From assembly GCF_023516505.1 (NCBI RefSeq), contig NZ_JAMGBB010000001.1:186001-250000 (forward strand): a stretch of DNA of 64,000 bases, given 5' to 3'. Made by a program: the position numbers and the translations under genes. This document shows positions 24,089 through 31,785 of the stretch, one piece after another (the first letter of the stretch is position 1; each line of letters begins with the position of its first letter). The notes below the pieces were generated by a model that did not search any database, had not been told where the DNA came from, and worked only from the letters and a program-made list of their open reading frames with translations. This DNA is from Sphingomonas brevis (GTDB lineage Bacteria > Pseudomonadota > Alphaproteobacteria > Sphingomonadales > Sphingomonadaceae).

Positions 24089-24191
24089 CGTCATCCCCGC
24101 GAGGGTCCCATCGAAGTAGTACTTCGATGGGCGCCCGAATGCGGGGACCTAGCAAAAGAAAAACTGGGTTCCCGCTTTCGCGGGAATGACG
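24089..24191. repeat. Composite palindromic element with nested 25-nt palindrome
   Basis: The outer ends CGTCATCCCCGCGAG (24089-24103) and TTTCGCGGGAATGACG (24176-24191) are inverted copies. Inside is a perfect palindrome, 12-bp arms with a 1-nt centre (24107-24131, CCCATCGAAGTA / TACTTCGATGGG). It lies between tRNA-Trp and the acyl-AMP ligase gene and looks like a REP/BIME-type or small non-autonomous element. Confidence 0.8.
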
Positions 24192-24203
24192 AGGAATTGA
24201 TAC

Positions 24204-25967
24204 CTAGGCCGCGACGTCGAACGGAACGATCTCACCCGTAAGATAGAGGTTGCGCGCCTTGGTCCGCGACAGCTTGCCCGAACTGGTGCGGGGCAGGGTG
24301 CGCGGCGGGATCAGCTCGACCACTGGCGAAATGCCGGTAATCGCGCGGACCCGCTCGCGGATATCGTCGCGCAACCGGCTGCGCTCTTGCGCGTCGCTGA
24401 CCCGGCAGTGGACCAGCACGGCCGGCGTTTCCTCGCCGCTCGGGCCGGTAATAGCGAAGGCGGCGATGTCGCCGGCCTTGAAGCCGGGCAGCTGCTCCAC
24501 CGCCCACTCAATGTCCTGCGGCCAATGGTTCTTGCCATTAATGATGATCATGTCCTTGGCGCGGCCGACGATGAAAATATAGCCGCCCGACATGTAGCCC
24601 ATGTCGCCGGTGTCGAGCCAACCGCCCTTCATGCAGGCTTCAGTCGACTCCGGATCGCGGAAATAGCCCACCATGACGCTCGATCCGCGGACCCAGACCT
24701 TGCCGATCGAACGATCGTTCATCGGCCTGCCATCCGCGTCGCGGATCTCAATTTCCATGCCCTCGACCGGCTTGCCGCAGTTAACGATCGCGCGGTAACG
24801 ACGCGGCCGCTCCTGTGCCGGAGTGCCGACCCCCGACAGCTCGCTTTCCTCGACCAGCTCGAGCCGGATTCCCTCGCCCGGCGGCATGATCGATACCGCC
24901 AGCGTTGCTTCGGCAAGGCCGTAGCTGGGGCAGAAAGCCGAGGCCTTGAAGCCTGCGTCGGCGAAGCTGTCGACGAACGCCTGCATCACGTCCGGACGGA
25001 TCATGTCGGCACCGTTGCCGGCCAGCCGCCACCGCGACAGATCGAAACGGTCGGCGGCGCGGGTCTGCGACGACATGCGGCGCGAACAAATGTCGTATCC
25101 GAATGTCGGCGAATAGGAGAGGCTGGTGCCGGGATTGCGGGTGATGAGGTCGAGCCAGGCCAGCGGGCGCCGAGCGAAATCCTCAGTCTTCAGATAGTCC
25201 GTCGATACCTGCAGCGCGAGCGGGGACAGCATGCAGCCGACCAGGCCCATGTCATGGTACCAGGGCAGCCAACTGACGACGCGGTCGGTCTGTTCGATAT
25301 TGGTGCTGATGCCGTGCGCACGAAGATTGTCGAGCAGCGCGCGATGGGTCACCGCTACGCCATGCGGGAAGCGGGTCGATCCGGAGCTGTACTGAAGATA
25401 GGCGATTTCATGCTGGTCAGCTGAGGGCAACTCGGCGGCAACGGGCTCTACCTCGGCGAGGCTGTCCCAATCCCGGGCCGCGATACCGCGCCTATCCGCG
25501 GCGGCGGTTGCGAAATCGGCCAGTTCGGCCGGATACAGGAAAAGCTTCGGATCGCTGCTGGTCAGCATCACCACCAGCTGTTCGACATAGGCGTCGCGCC
25601 CGCCGAAGCTGGTCGGAAGGGGCAGCGGCACGGGCCACAGCCCGGCGTAAATTGCGCCGAAGAAACATGCGGCGAACTCGGGGCCGGTTTCCGCGATCAG
25701 CGCCAGTCGATCGCCTTTTTCCAGGCCCAGCGCCATGAAACGATGGGCGTGACGAAGCGCGTCCTCGCGCAATTCGGCATAGGGATAGGCACGAACCAGG
25801 GTCCCGCGCGCGTCGTGAAAATTCATTCCGCGATGGCCGCGAGCAGCATAGTCGAGCGCGTCGCCCAGCGTCGGAAAATCGGCAATTCGCCGCTCAAGCC
25901 GGTCAAGCGTCGGCGTATATCCGTCGAGCGTCAGGGTAGCGTCGATCCTATCCTTGCGGTCGAGCAC
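24204..25967 (-). CDS. Fatty acyl-AMP ligase
   Basis: Adenylating enzyme, 587 aa, of the FAAL branch that activates fatty acids as acyl-adenylates and hands them to a carrier protein. The AMP-binding loop YSSGSTRFPHGVAVTH lies near 193-208, then WLPWYHDMGLVGCMLSPL, SYGLAEAT and the hinge region GRAKDMIIINGKNHWPQDIE, which is typical of FAALs. The C-terminus keeps the TSSGKLSR lysine motif. The start is GTG 25967. No polyketide synthase or dedicated carrier protein is adjacent. Sphingomonads use acyl activation in sphingolipid synthesis, but a role there is only a guess. Confidence 0.88.
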   Translation of the reverse strand: MLDRKDRIDATLTLDGYTPTLDRLERRIADFPTLGDALDYAARGHRGMNFHDARGTLVRAYPYAELREDALRHAHRFMALGLEKGDRLALIAETGPEFAACFFGAIYAGLWPVPLPLPTSFGGRDAYVEQLVVMLTSSDPKLFLYPAELADFATAAADRRGIAARDWDSLAEVEPVAAELPSADQHEIAYLQYSSGSTRFPHGVAVTHRALLDNLRAHGISTNIEQTDRVVSWLPWYHDMGLVGCMLSPLALQVSTDYLKTEDFARRPLAWLDLITRNPGTSLSYSPTFGYDICSRRMSSQTRAADRFDLSRWRLAGNGADMIRPDVMQAFVDSFADAGFKASAFCPSYGLAEATLAVSIMPPGEGIRLELVEESELSGVGTPAQERPRRYRAIVNCGKPVEGMEIEIRDADGRPMNDRSIGKVWVRGSSVMVGYFRDPESTEACMKGGWLDTGDMGYMSGGYIFIVGRAKDMIIINGKNHWPQDIEWAVEQLPGFKAGDIAAFAITGPSGEETPAVLVHCRVSDAQERSRLRDDIRERVRAITGISPVVELIPPRTLPRTSSGKLSRTKARNLYLTGEIVPFDVAA

Positions 25968-26069
25968 GCGGCAAATTCCTGTTCGTTGGTCCCAATTGGC
26001 AGCCCTCAGGCCAGCAAACCCGCCAGGAGCAGGTCTTTTTGCCTGATGGTGGGGGAGTGTGGCACAAAC

Positions 26070-26615
26070 ATGGCCATGGCCGCCAGCCCATCCCGCAAGC
26101 CGCGCCCGCCGCTGACCGCCGAAAAGCTGGACGAATTGGCCATTTCCTATGTCGGTCGCTTTGCCACCAGCCGCGCCAAGCTCAATGCTTTCCTGACGCG
26201 CAAACTGCGCGAGCGCGGCTGGGCCGGAGCCGGCGAACCGCCAATCGACGAGCTAACGGAGAAACTGGTCCGGCTCGGATACATCGACGATCGCGCCTAT
26301 GCGCTGGCCAAGGCGCGCTCGCTGACCGCCCATGGATATGGCAGTCGCCGCGTTCGCCAGGCGCTGTCGCATGCCGGGATCGCCGAAGAGGATTCTGGCG
26401 ATGCCAATGATCTGGCAACTGCGGAGGCATATGAGGCCGCGCTCCGCTTTGCCCGGCGAAAGCGTATCGGACCCTATGCCGAAGCCAGGCCCGATCCGAA
26501 GCTCCGCGAACGGGCCCTGGCGGCCATGATCCGTGCCGGTCACGGCTTCGCGGTGGCTCGGGCGGTGGTCGATCTTGGTCCCGGTGAAGTCCCCGATATG
26601 GTCGTTGACAGCTAA
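26070..26615 (+). CDS. recX: RecX-family regulatory protein
   Basis: 181 aa; RecX proteins bind and cap RecA filaments. The pattern of three-helix repeats is visible: SRAKLNAFLTRKLRERG, then LVRLGYIDDRAYALAKARSL and GYGSRRVRQALSHAGI, close to the RecX consensus for a residue stretch leading to D-D-x-x-(Y/F)-A. Start ATG 26070 (MAMAASPSRK) is chosen because the open frame extends upstream into the divergent ligase gene; a GGGGGAG box lies about 12 bases upstream, and ATG 26076 is an alternative. recA is not in the window. Confidence 0.85.
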   Translation: MAMAASPSRKPRPPLTAEKLDELAISYVGRFATSRAKLNAFLTRKLRERGWAGAGEPPIDELTEKLVRLGYIDDRAYALAKARSLTAHGYGSRRVRQALSHAGIAEEDSGDANDLATAEAYEAALRFARRKRIGPYAEARPDPKLRERALAAMIRAGHGFAVARAVVDLGPGEVPDMVVDS

Positions 26616-26662
26616 TGCTTATGTCGGTTTCGCGACACAACGGTCCATGGTAAGGAACTGGC

Positions 26663-27253
26663 GTGCAGCGTTTGAGCGCCGAAACGACTCAGGAGGTAGG
26701 CCCGGAACTGATGGCTGCGGGCGACGATTCTCTTCCTGAAGGTCTCCAGTGTACGGGTCGGGTCAAGTGGTTCGACGCGACGAGGGGCTTTGGCTTCCTG
26801 ATTTCGGATGATTGTGACGGCGACATCCTGATCCATTTCAGCGTGCTCAAGGAGCATGGGCGGCGGTCGTTGCCGGAAGGCGCAACCGTCGAATGCCTTG
26901 CCGAGCACCAGGACCGGGGCTTCCAGGCTCGCAAGATTTTATCGATTGACCTTAGTACGGCCTTGCCGATGCCGGCCCGTCCGGTCCAAGCTTCCGGCGA
27001 GCGCGCGGACCGCAAGGCCTTGGCCGATGCCGCGGGCGAGTATGAGCCGGTGGAGGTCAAATGGTTCAATCGGGTAAAGGGCTACGGCTTCCTCAATCGC
27101 GCCGGGGAGTCGGAGACGGGCGAGGATATTTTCGTCCACATGGAGACTGTGCGGCAGTCGCAGATCGTCGACCTGCAGCCCGGCCAGCAGCTGGAAGCCC
27201 GGATTGCCGAGGGACGCAAGGGCCTGACAGCAGTCGAGCTTCGAGAGGTCTGA
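26663..27253 (+). CDS. Cold-shock protein with two CSD domains
   Basis: 196 aa with two cold-shock domains, each with RNP1-type motifs: domain 1 about 28-95 (GRVKWFDATRGFGFL, DILIHFSVL) and domain 2 about 129-196 (VEVKWFNRVKGYGFLNR, DIFVHMETV). A 30-residue linker joins them. Double-CSD proteins are typical of alphaproteobacteria. GTG 26663 has AAGGA at ideal spacing; ATG 26711 with AGGAGG 14 bases upstream is an alternative that leaves both domains intact. RNA-chaperone function is family inference. It is followed closely by the DUF192 gene. Confidence 0.92.
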   Translation: MQRLSAETTQEVGPELMAAGDDSLPEGLQCTGRVKWFDATRGFGFLISDDCDGDILIHFSVLKEHGRRSLPEGATVECLAEHQDRGFQARKILSIDLSTALPMPARPVQASGERADRKALADAAGEYEPVEVKWFNRVKGYGFLNRAGESETGEDIFVHMETVRQSQIVDLQPGQQLEARIAEGRKGLTAVELREV

Positions 27254-27276
27254 TCGCTCGCGCAATCGCGTTCGGG

Positions 27277-27720
27277 ATGGTGGCATCGCTCGCCGCTTGC
27301 CAGCCGTCCGCCTCCAGCGCCGTCGAACTTGGCCAGTCGCCGGCGGGCCTTGAGCAAGTGCCGCTGACCATTACCTCGGGCGGCGCCAAGCATCGCTTCA
27401 CCGTTGAGGTCGCCAGCACCGGCGAGCAGCAGGCAATGGGCCTGATGTACCGCAACAGGCTTGATCCCGACCGCGGCATGATCTTCCCGTTCGATACTGT
27501 GCGGCAAGCGAGCTTTTGGATGAAGAATACTTTGATCCCGCTCGACCTGATTTTCATCCGTCCCGACGGCAGGATTGCCAACATCGAGGCGAACGCCGTG
27601 CCGCTGTCGCTCCAGCCGATTTATTCGGATGGCGAAGTTACCGCGGTGCTGGAGGTCGCCGGGGGGCGTGCGGCGGAGCTTGGCGTCCGACCGGGCGACA
27701 AGGTCGAGTGGAAGCGATGA
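27277..27720 (+). CDS. DUF192 family lipoprotein
   Basis: About 147 aa of the DUF192 family. Conserved family features are AMGLMYRNRLDPDRGMIF and ASFWMKNTLIPLDLIFI, with D-G-x-I downstream. A lipobox-like S-L-A-A-C lies near the N-terminus. ATG 27277 leaves only seven residues before the cysteine with no basic residue. A CTG at 27250, overlapping the upstream stop, would give a more normal lipoprotein signal (ARAIAFGMVASLAAC), so the start is uncertain. Function of the family is unknown. The gene is probably cotranscribed with the cold-shock gene. Confidence 0.82.
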   Translation: MVASLAACQPSASSAVELGQSPAGLEQVPLTITSGGAKHRFTVEVASTGEQQAMGLMYRNRLDPDRGMIFPFDTVRQASFWMKNTLIPLDLIFIRPDGRIANIEANAVPLSLQPIYSDGEVTAVLEVAGGRAAELGVRPGDKVEWKR

Positions 27721-27792
27721 GCGCATGCGCGATGCTCGCGAGTGCCCCATCACGCTTGCCTAGCCCCGCGTAAAGCGGCAAAGGCGCGGGCC

Positions 27793-28176
27793 ATGGGAAT
27801 CCTCGCAAACGCATTTACCTGGTGGAACGGCGCCTCGTGGGGCACCATGATCAATTCCCGCCGCAACGGCGAGGAAGTCGGCCGCGACGAGGCCGGCAAC
27901 ATCTATTTCCGTCATCGCAAGGATCCGAAGCGCCGTTGGGTGATTTACGCCGGCTCCAACGACGCCAGCCGCACCCCTCCGGGCTGGAACGCCTGGCTGC
28001 GCGGGACGATCGATGACCTTCCCGAAAAGGGCCTGCCGCCACGCCGGAAGTTCGAACAGGCGCCGCAGCCGAACCTCACTGGAACAATGGCCGCTTACCG
28101 CCCCGGCGGATCGCTGGCCGCAAATCGCATTCGCCCCGCCAGCACCGGCGATTATGAGGCGTGGAAGCCCGAATAA
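27793..28176 (+). CDS. NDUFA12-family complex I accessory subunit
   Basis: 127 aa, homologous to the mitochondrial complex I subunit NDUFA12 (B17.2), found in alphaproteobacteria. Typical features are a GNIYFRHRKD block, RRWVIYAG and the W-N-A-W-L-R core, followed by P-x-R-K-F-E. Start ATG 27793 (MGILANAFTWW) is used; an upstream in-frame ATG at 27742 adds 17 residues outside the family. It stands away from any nuo cluster, as is usual. It is followed 2 bp later by the DUF2155 gene, a common alphaproteobacterial neighbour. Confidence 0.92.
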   Translation: MGILANAFTWWNGASWGTMINSRRNGEEVGRDEAGNIYFRHRKDPKRRWVIYAGSNDASRTPPGWNAWLRGTIDDLPEKGLPPRRKFEQAPQPNLTGTMAAYRPGGSLAANRIRPASTGDYEAWKPE

Positions 28177-28178
28177 GA

Positions 28179-28802
28179 GTGAAGCGATTGCGCGCCTCTT
28201 TCATGCTGGTGCCGCTGGCGCTGCTCGCTGGCTGCAACAAATCCGAAGAGCCCGGCAATGAAGTTCTGACGGTCGAGGTTCCCCGCTCGTCAGGGGACCA
28301 ACCGGGAGTCACGCCGATGGCGGAACGGGTCGCGGTGCTGGGTCTGCTCAACAAGCGTAACGGCATTGTCCGCGACCTGACCTTGAAGCCCGGCCAGGCG
28401 ATGCGGGTCAAGGACGTCACTGTCCGTCTCAAGGCGTGCGACACTTCCGCGCCATGGGAGCTGGAGAAGCTGACCGGGGCCTTTGTCCAGGTCGATGTTC
28501 GCCGGCCGGACGGCCAGTGGGTCAGAAAATTCTCGGGGTGGCTCTACAAGGAAAGCCCGTCGCTCAATGTGGTCGAGGATCCCGTTTACGACGTGTGGCC
28601 CAAGAGCTGCGCAATGAACTGGCCCTCAGGGCCGGCGGCGCCAGCGGCTCCATCAGATTCCAGAAGGGCGTCGAGCGCTTCAAACTCGGGCGGCGGGAGC
28701 GACTCGGCTGACGAAACGCCGATCGGCAATGAATCAGCGCCAGCCGTCAGTACGCCGGCGCCTGCGGTCGACGACAGCGCCGCGGTTAGCAATTCGACAT
28801 AA
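28179..28802 (+). CDS. DUF2155 domain lipoprotein
   Basis: 207 aa. Start GTG 28179 lies two bases after the NDUFA12 stop and gives a classic lipoprotein signal (KRLRASFMLVPLALLAGC). The DUF2155 domain spans roughly 50-150 with LNKRNGIVRDLTLKPGQ, VRLKACDTSAPWE and FSGWLYKESPSLN. The last 60 residues are a Ser/Ala/Pro-rich tail, entirely antisense to the 3' end of aat. The tail may be under relaxed constraint while the opposite strand codes. Function is unknown. Confidence 0.87.
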   Translation: MKRLRASFMLVPLALLAGCNKSEEPGNEVLTVEVPRSSGDQPGVTPMAERVAVLGLLNKRNGIVRDLTLKPGQAMRVKDVTVRLKACDTSAPWELEKLTGAFVQVDVRRPDGQWVRKFSGWLYKESPSLNVVEDPVYDVWPKSCAMNWPSGPAAPAAPSDSRRASSASNSGGGSDSADETPIGNESAPAVSTPAPAVDDSAAVSNST

Positions 28803-29335
28803 TGTTCACGGCTTACCGCCCGCGCCCCAAGCCTTTCCAGATGGGGCGTGATGAACTGGCAATCGAGCAAGGTAAAATTGCCGACTTTCAGCCGCGCCAC
28901 CAGCCAGGCCAGAGCGACCTTTGATGCGTCCGTCACGCGGCTGAACATCGATTCCCCAAAGAAGGCGCGGCCAAGCTTGACGCCGTATAGGCCTCCAACC
29001 AGCTGGCCGTCCTGCCAACACTCGATCGAGTGGGCGTGGCCGACGGCGTGAAGGCCAAGGGTAGCCCGCTCGATGACCCGGTTGATCCAGGTTTCCTCGC
29101 GATCGGCACAGGCCAGCAGCACTTCATGAAAAGCCGTGTCTCGGGTGACCTGGAATTTCCCCGACCGGACGCGTTTGGCCAGCGATCGCGAAAGGTGAAA
29201 CTCATCGAGGGGGATGATTGCCCGGCTACGCGGCTCAACCCAGAAGATGTCGCCCGCGCCGCGGCTGTCGGCCATGGGAAATATGCCGGCAGCATAGCCG
29301 CGCAAGAGCATCCGCGGATCCAGGCCCTCGCTCAC
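28586..29335 (-). CDS. aat: Leucyl/phenylalanyl-tRNA-protein transferase
   Basis: Adds Leu or Phe to N-terminal Lys/Arg, marking proteins for the N-end-rule ClpS/ClpAP pathway. 249 aa from GTG 29335, chosen because it makes a GTGA overlap with the arsC stop; an upstream ATG at 29368 is possible. Family blocks are LLRGYAAGIFPMA, FWVEPRSRAIIPL, W-I-N-R-V-I, CWQDGQLVGGLYGV, G-E-S-M-F and LLDCQFITPHLERLGA. The 3' 217 bp overlap DUF2155 on the other strand. The C-terminal end (FIAQLLGHTS) is family-like, so this end looks genuine. Confidence 0.93.
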   Translation of the reverse strand: MSEGLDPRMLLRGYAAGIFPMADSRGAGDIFWVEPRSRAIIPLDEFHLSRSLAKRVRSGKFQVTRDTAFHEVLLACADREETWINRVIERATLGLHAVGHAHSIECWQDGQLVGGLYGVKLGRAFFGESMFSRVTDASKVALAWLVARLKVGNFTLLDCQFITPHLERLGARAVSREHYVELLTAALSSTAGAGVLTAGADSLPIGVSSAESLPPPEFEALDALLESDGAAGAAGPEGQFIAQLLGHTS

Positions 29336-29679
29336 AGAATCTGGCGCACCTCGTCCTGTGGGCGGCACAGTCGCACGCCCTTTTCGGTTTCAACCAGCGG
29401 ACGCTGAATCAGGATCGGATGTTCCATCATCGCGTTCAAAATCACGCCGTCGCTAACCGATGGGTCGGTCAGGCCCAGCTCGACGGCCAGCGGCTCCTTG
29501 TCGCGCAGCCCCTGGCGTGGGGTGATTCCGGCGCGTAGATAGAGCCGTTGCAGCTCGTCCCTGCTTGGCGGCGCTTTCAGATATTCGACAACGTCGATGT
29601 CGGCGCCTTCATTTTCCAGAATTTCCAGCGTCTTGCGGGACGTACCGCACATTGGGTTGTGATAAATGGTGGCCTTCAT
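29332..29679 (-). CDS. arsC: Arsenate reductase (ArsC/Spx-fold, glutaredoxin type)
   Basis: 115 aa. MKATIYHNPMCGTSRKT carries the catalytic C11 in the H-N-P-x-C-G-T-S-R context of ArsC. The downstream motifs EYLKAPPS, ILIQRPLV and the arginines of the C-terminal region are family-like. ATG 29679 is chosen (GGA box upstream); the open frame reaches 29868 but that part is unrelated. No arsR, arsB or acr3 is nearby, so it could be an ArsC homologue with another role. It is coupled to aat by a 4-bp overlap. Confidence 0.88.
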   Translation of the reverse strand: MKATIYHNPMCGTSRKTLEILENEGADIDVVEYLKAPPSRDELQRLYLRAGITPRQGLRDKEPLAVELGLTDPSVSDGVILNAMMEHPILIQRPLVETEKGVRLCRPQDEVRQIL

Positions 29680-29884
29680 TTCGATTCCGTTCATTGCACC
29701 ATTTAAGCGTGCCACAGAGAGACGGCGCATAACAGCGATTACGGCGAACTGATGCCCATGGGCGTTGTCTTGCCGGAACCTCCTCCGTCGACTCTCGTTT
29801 GGCGAACGTGACTTGTGCACCGCTGCCGGGGGCGTTGGGTCCTGGGGCACGGTCCATTCATAGAACATAAAAGGGAGTCAGAAG

Positions 29885-30442
29885 ATGCGTAAGTCGATGA
29901 TTGCAGTTCTGCTCGCCGGTACCCTGTCGCTCGGCGCATGCGCCGCGAATAGCGAACAAGCGGGCAACATTGCCCAGGGCGCGGCGATCGGAGCAACGGG
30001 CGGTGCGGCGGTTGGCGCCGTGGTGCCTGGCGTGAACGTGATCGAAGGGGCCGCGGTTGGCGCGGCGATCGGCGGTCTGGCCGGTGCGGTTTGGGCCGAT
30101 AACAACAATGACGGCTATGCCGACGGTTATGTCCACAACGGCACCTATTATGCCGGGACGCCGTCGGGATACGATCCGACGCTTCGCCGGGTCGCCACCG
30201 GCGCTGCCGTCGGCGCGGTTGGCGGCGCCGTTGCCGGTGCGGTAATTCCGGGCCTCAGCCCGATCACTGGCGCTGTCGTCGGCGCAGCGATCGGCGGCCT
30301 GGTCGGTGCAGTCTGGGCCGACAATGATCGTGACGGACAGGCCGATGGCTATGTCTATAACGGTCAATATTACCAGGGCACCCCGTCCGGCTATGCGCCG
30401 AACACGGCACCTCCCCCGCCAGCCTCAGGTGAACGTGGCTAA
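29885..30442 (+). CDS. Glycine-zipper lipoprotein with internal duplication
   Basis: 185 aa. The lipobox L-G-A-C19 ends the signal. Two tandem repeats of about 71 aa follow, residues 28-98 and 102-172. Each has a glycine zipper (AIGGLAGAVWA and AIGGLVGAVWA) then D-N-x-x-D-G-x-A-D-G-Y-V, N-G-x-Y-Y and GTPSGY. The DNNNDG/DNDRDG loops look like EF-hand-type calcium loops. The C-terminus is Pro-rich. Likely an outer-membrane-associated surface lipoprotein; function unknown. Its TAA stop overlaps the next ATG (TAATG), suggesting coupling to the L,D-transpeptidase. Confidence 0.8.
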   Translation: MRKSMIAVLLAGTLSLGACAANSEQAGNIAQGAAIGATGGAAVGAVVPGVNVIEGAAVGAAIGGLAGAVWADNNNDGYADGYVHNGTYYAGTPSGYDPTLRRVATGAAVGAVGGAVAGAVIPGLSPITGAVVGAAIGGLVGAVWADNDRDGQADGYVYNGQYYQGTPSGYAPNTAPPPPASGERG

Positions 30443-31785
30443 TGGGGTCAAGGACCAAGATTAGTGGGTCCGAAAAGCCCGCCGGACGCCCCCTGCGTCC
30501 GGCGGGCTTCGCCATGCTGGCCGTGGCAAGCCTGCTGGCGCTTGCGCCGGTACAGCCAGCCTTGGCTTCTCGCGCGGCACTGGCAGCGGAAAAAATCGAC
30601 CCTGCGTCTGGCCCGCAGTGGGTCACATCGGACCAGCGGGCAGCGAGCCATTTTCTTGCCCTGCTTCAGACATCCGACCTCGATGGGCTCGATCCCGCCC
30701 GATTCAAGCTAAAGCCAATGCTGAAGGCGCTGCGTTCGGCGTCCGAAGGGAAATTGAAAGCCGTCGATCGGGCCAATGCTTTGTTTGACCGGGCGCTGGT
30801 CGATTATGTGACCGCGCTTCGTTCGACGCCTTCTAAGGAATGGGCGATCGTCGATCGCGGTGCCGTTCCTGCTGCGCCTTCGGCCTCCGCGCTGCTGGCG
30901 CAAGCCGCGGCTGCTCCCTCGCTGGAGCGGTGGGTCGACGCCATGCCTTTCATGCATCCCAGCTATGCCGATCTGCGCCGCGCCGTCGCGGCCGCCAGGA
31001 ACAGCGGCGATGCCCGAGCCGAAGCGGTGCTTCGGGTCAATCTCAATCGCGTGCGGATCCTCCCTTCCAGCGGTCGTTATGTGCTGGTCAACATCGCGGC
31101 GCAGCGCCTCTACATGTACGAGGATGGGCGCCCGGCGGACTCGATGAAGGTCGTCGTCGGTCAGGGCCGCGATGACCGCAAGACGCCGATGATGGCCGGG
31201 GCGCTGACCTATGCATCGCTCAATCCATACTGGAACGTCCCGCCCGACCTGGTCGGCGACGATGTCGGCATCTACGTCCAGAAATACGGCCTCGGCTACC
31301 TCAAGTCGCGTGGTTACCAGGTGCTGTCAGATTGGGGAGAAAATCCGGCCGTCATCGATCCCGCGACTGTTGACTGGCAGGCCGTCAATGACGGCAAGGT
31401 GCGAGTCCGCGTCCGCCAGCTGCCCGGCCCCCGCAATGTGCTGGGCAAAATCAAATATACCTTCCCCAACCCCTATGGGGTTTACCTGCACGACACGTCG
31501 CAGCCGCAATTGCTGACGCATGAGGTGCGGCTGTTCAGTGGCGGCTGCATCAGGCTGGAAGATGCAGCGCGGCTGGGGCGGTGGCTGTTCGGAAGGTCGC
31601 TCAAGGCCGCATCCGAGGAGCCTGACATCAAGGTGCCGCTCGACAAGCCCGTCCCGATCTATGTCGCTTACTTGACCGCCGTGCCCGACGGGACTTCGAT
31701 TACTTATCTCGAAGACGTTTATGGCTGGGATGCGAAGCGCCTGACCGAAAGTGGCGCGGGCAGCAGCCTCGTCGCTGCCAACTAA
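30442..31785 (+). CDS. YcbB-like L,D-transpeptidase
   Basis: Predicted periplasmic peptidoglycan cross-linking enzyme, 447 aa. An N-terminal signal segment (about 24-43, LAVASLLALAPVQPALAS) is followed by a variable region and the YkuD domain from about 212. The catalytic motif is YLHDTS (348-353) then SGGCIRL (366-372) with nucleophile C369. The second motif residue is Gly rather than the usual His of SHGC, as in YcbB-type enzymes. Start 30442 is supported by TAATG overlap; ATG 30514 is an alternative but lies 4 bp after a 15-bp hairpin. Confidence 0.9.
   Translation: MGSRTKISGSEKPAGRPLRPAGFAMLAVASLLALAPVQPALASRAALAAEKIDPASGPQWVTSDQRAASHFLALLQTSDLDGLDPARFKLKPMLKALRSASEGKLKAVDRANALFDRALVDYVTALRSTPSKEWAIVDRGAVPAAPSASALLAQAAAAPSLERWVDAMPFMHPSYADLRRAVAAARNSGDARAEAVLRVNLNRVRILPSSGRYVLVNIAAQRLYMYEDGRPADSMKVVVGQGRDDRKTPMMAGALTYASLNPYWNVPPDLVGDDVGIYVQKYGLGYLKSRGYQVLSDWGENPAVIDPATVDWQAVNDGKVRVRVRQLPGPRNVLGKIKYTFPNPYGVYLHDTSQPQLLTHEVRLFSGGCIRLEDAARLGRWLFGRSLKAASEEPDIKVPLDKPVPIYVAYLTAVPDGTSITYLEDVYGWDAKRLTESGAGSSLVAAN
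30475..30509. repeat. Perfect 15-bp stem hairpin at the start of the transpeptidase gene
   Basis: 30475-30489 pairs perfectly with 30495-30509 around a CCCCT loop. The stem is GC-rich and lies within codons 12-23 of the longer reading frame. On the plus strand no T-run follows; on the minus strand TTTTCGG follows. It may reduce read-through or translation from the upstream lipoprotein gene. Confidence 0.85.

Noticed and set aside
28586-29335. Idea that aat or DUF2155 is a false gene because of their overlap
   Set aside because: Both carry strong family blocks outside the overlap, and aat retains a family-like C-terminal end.
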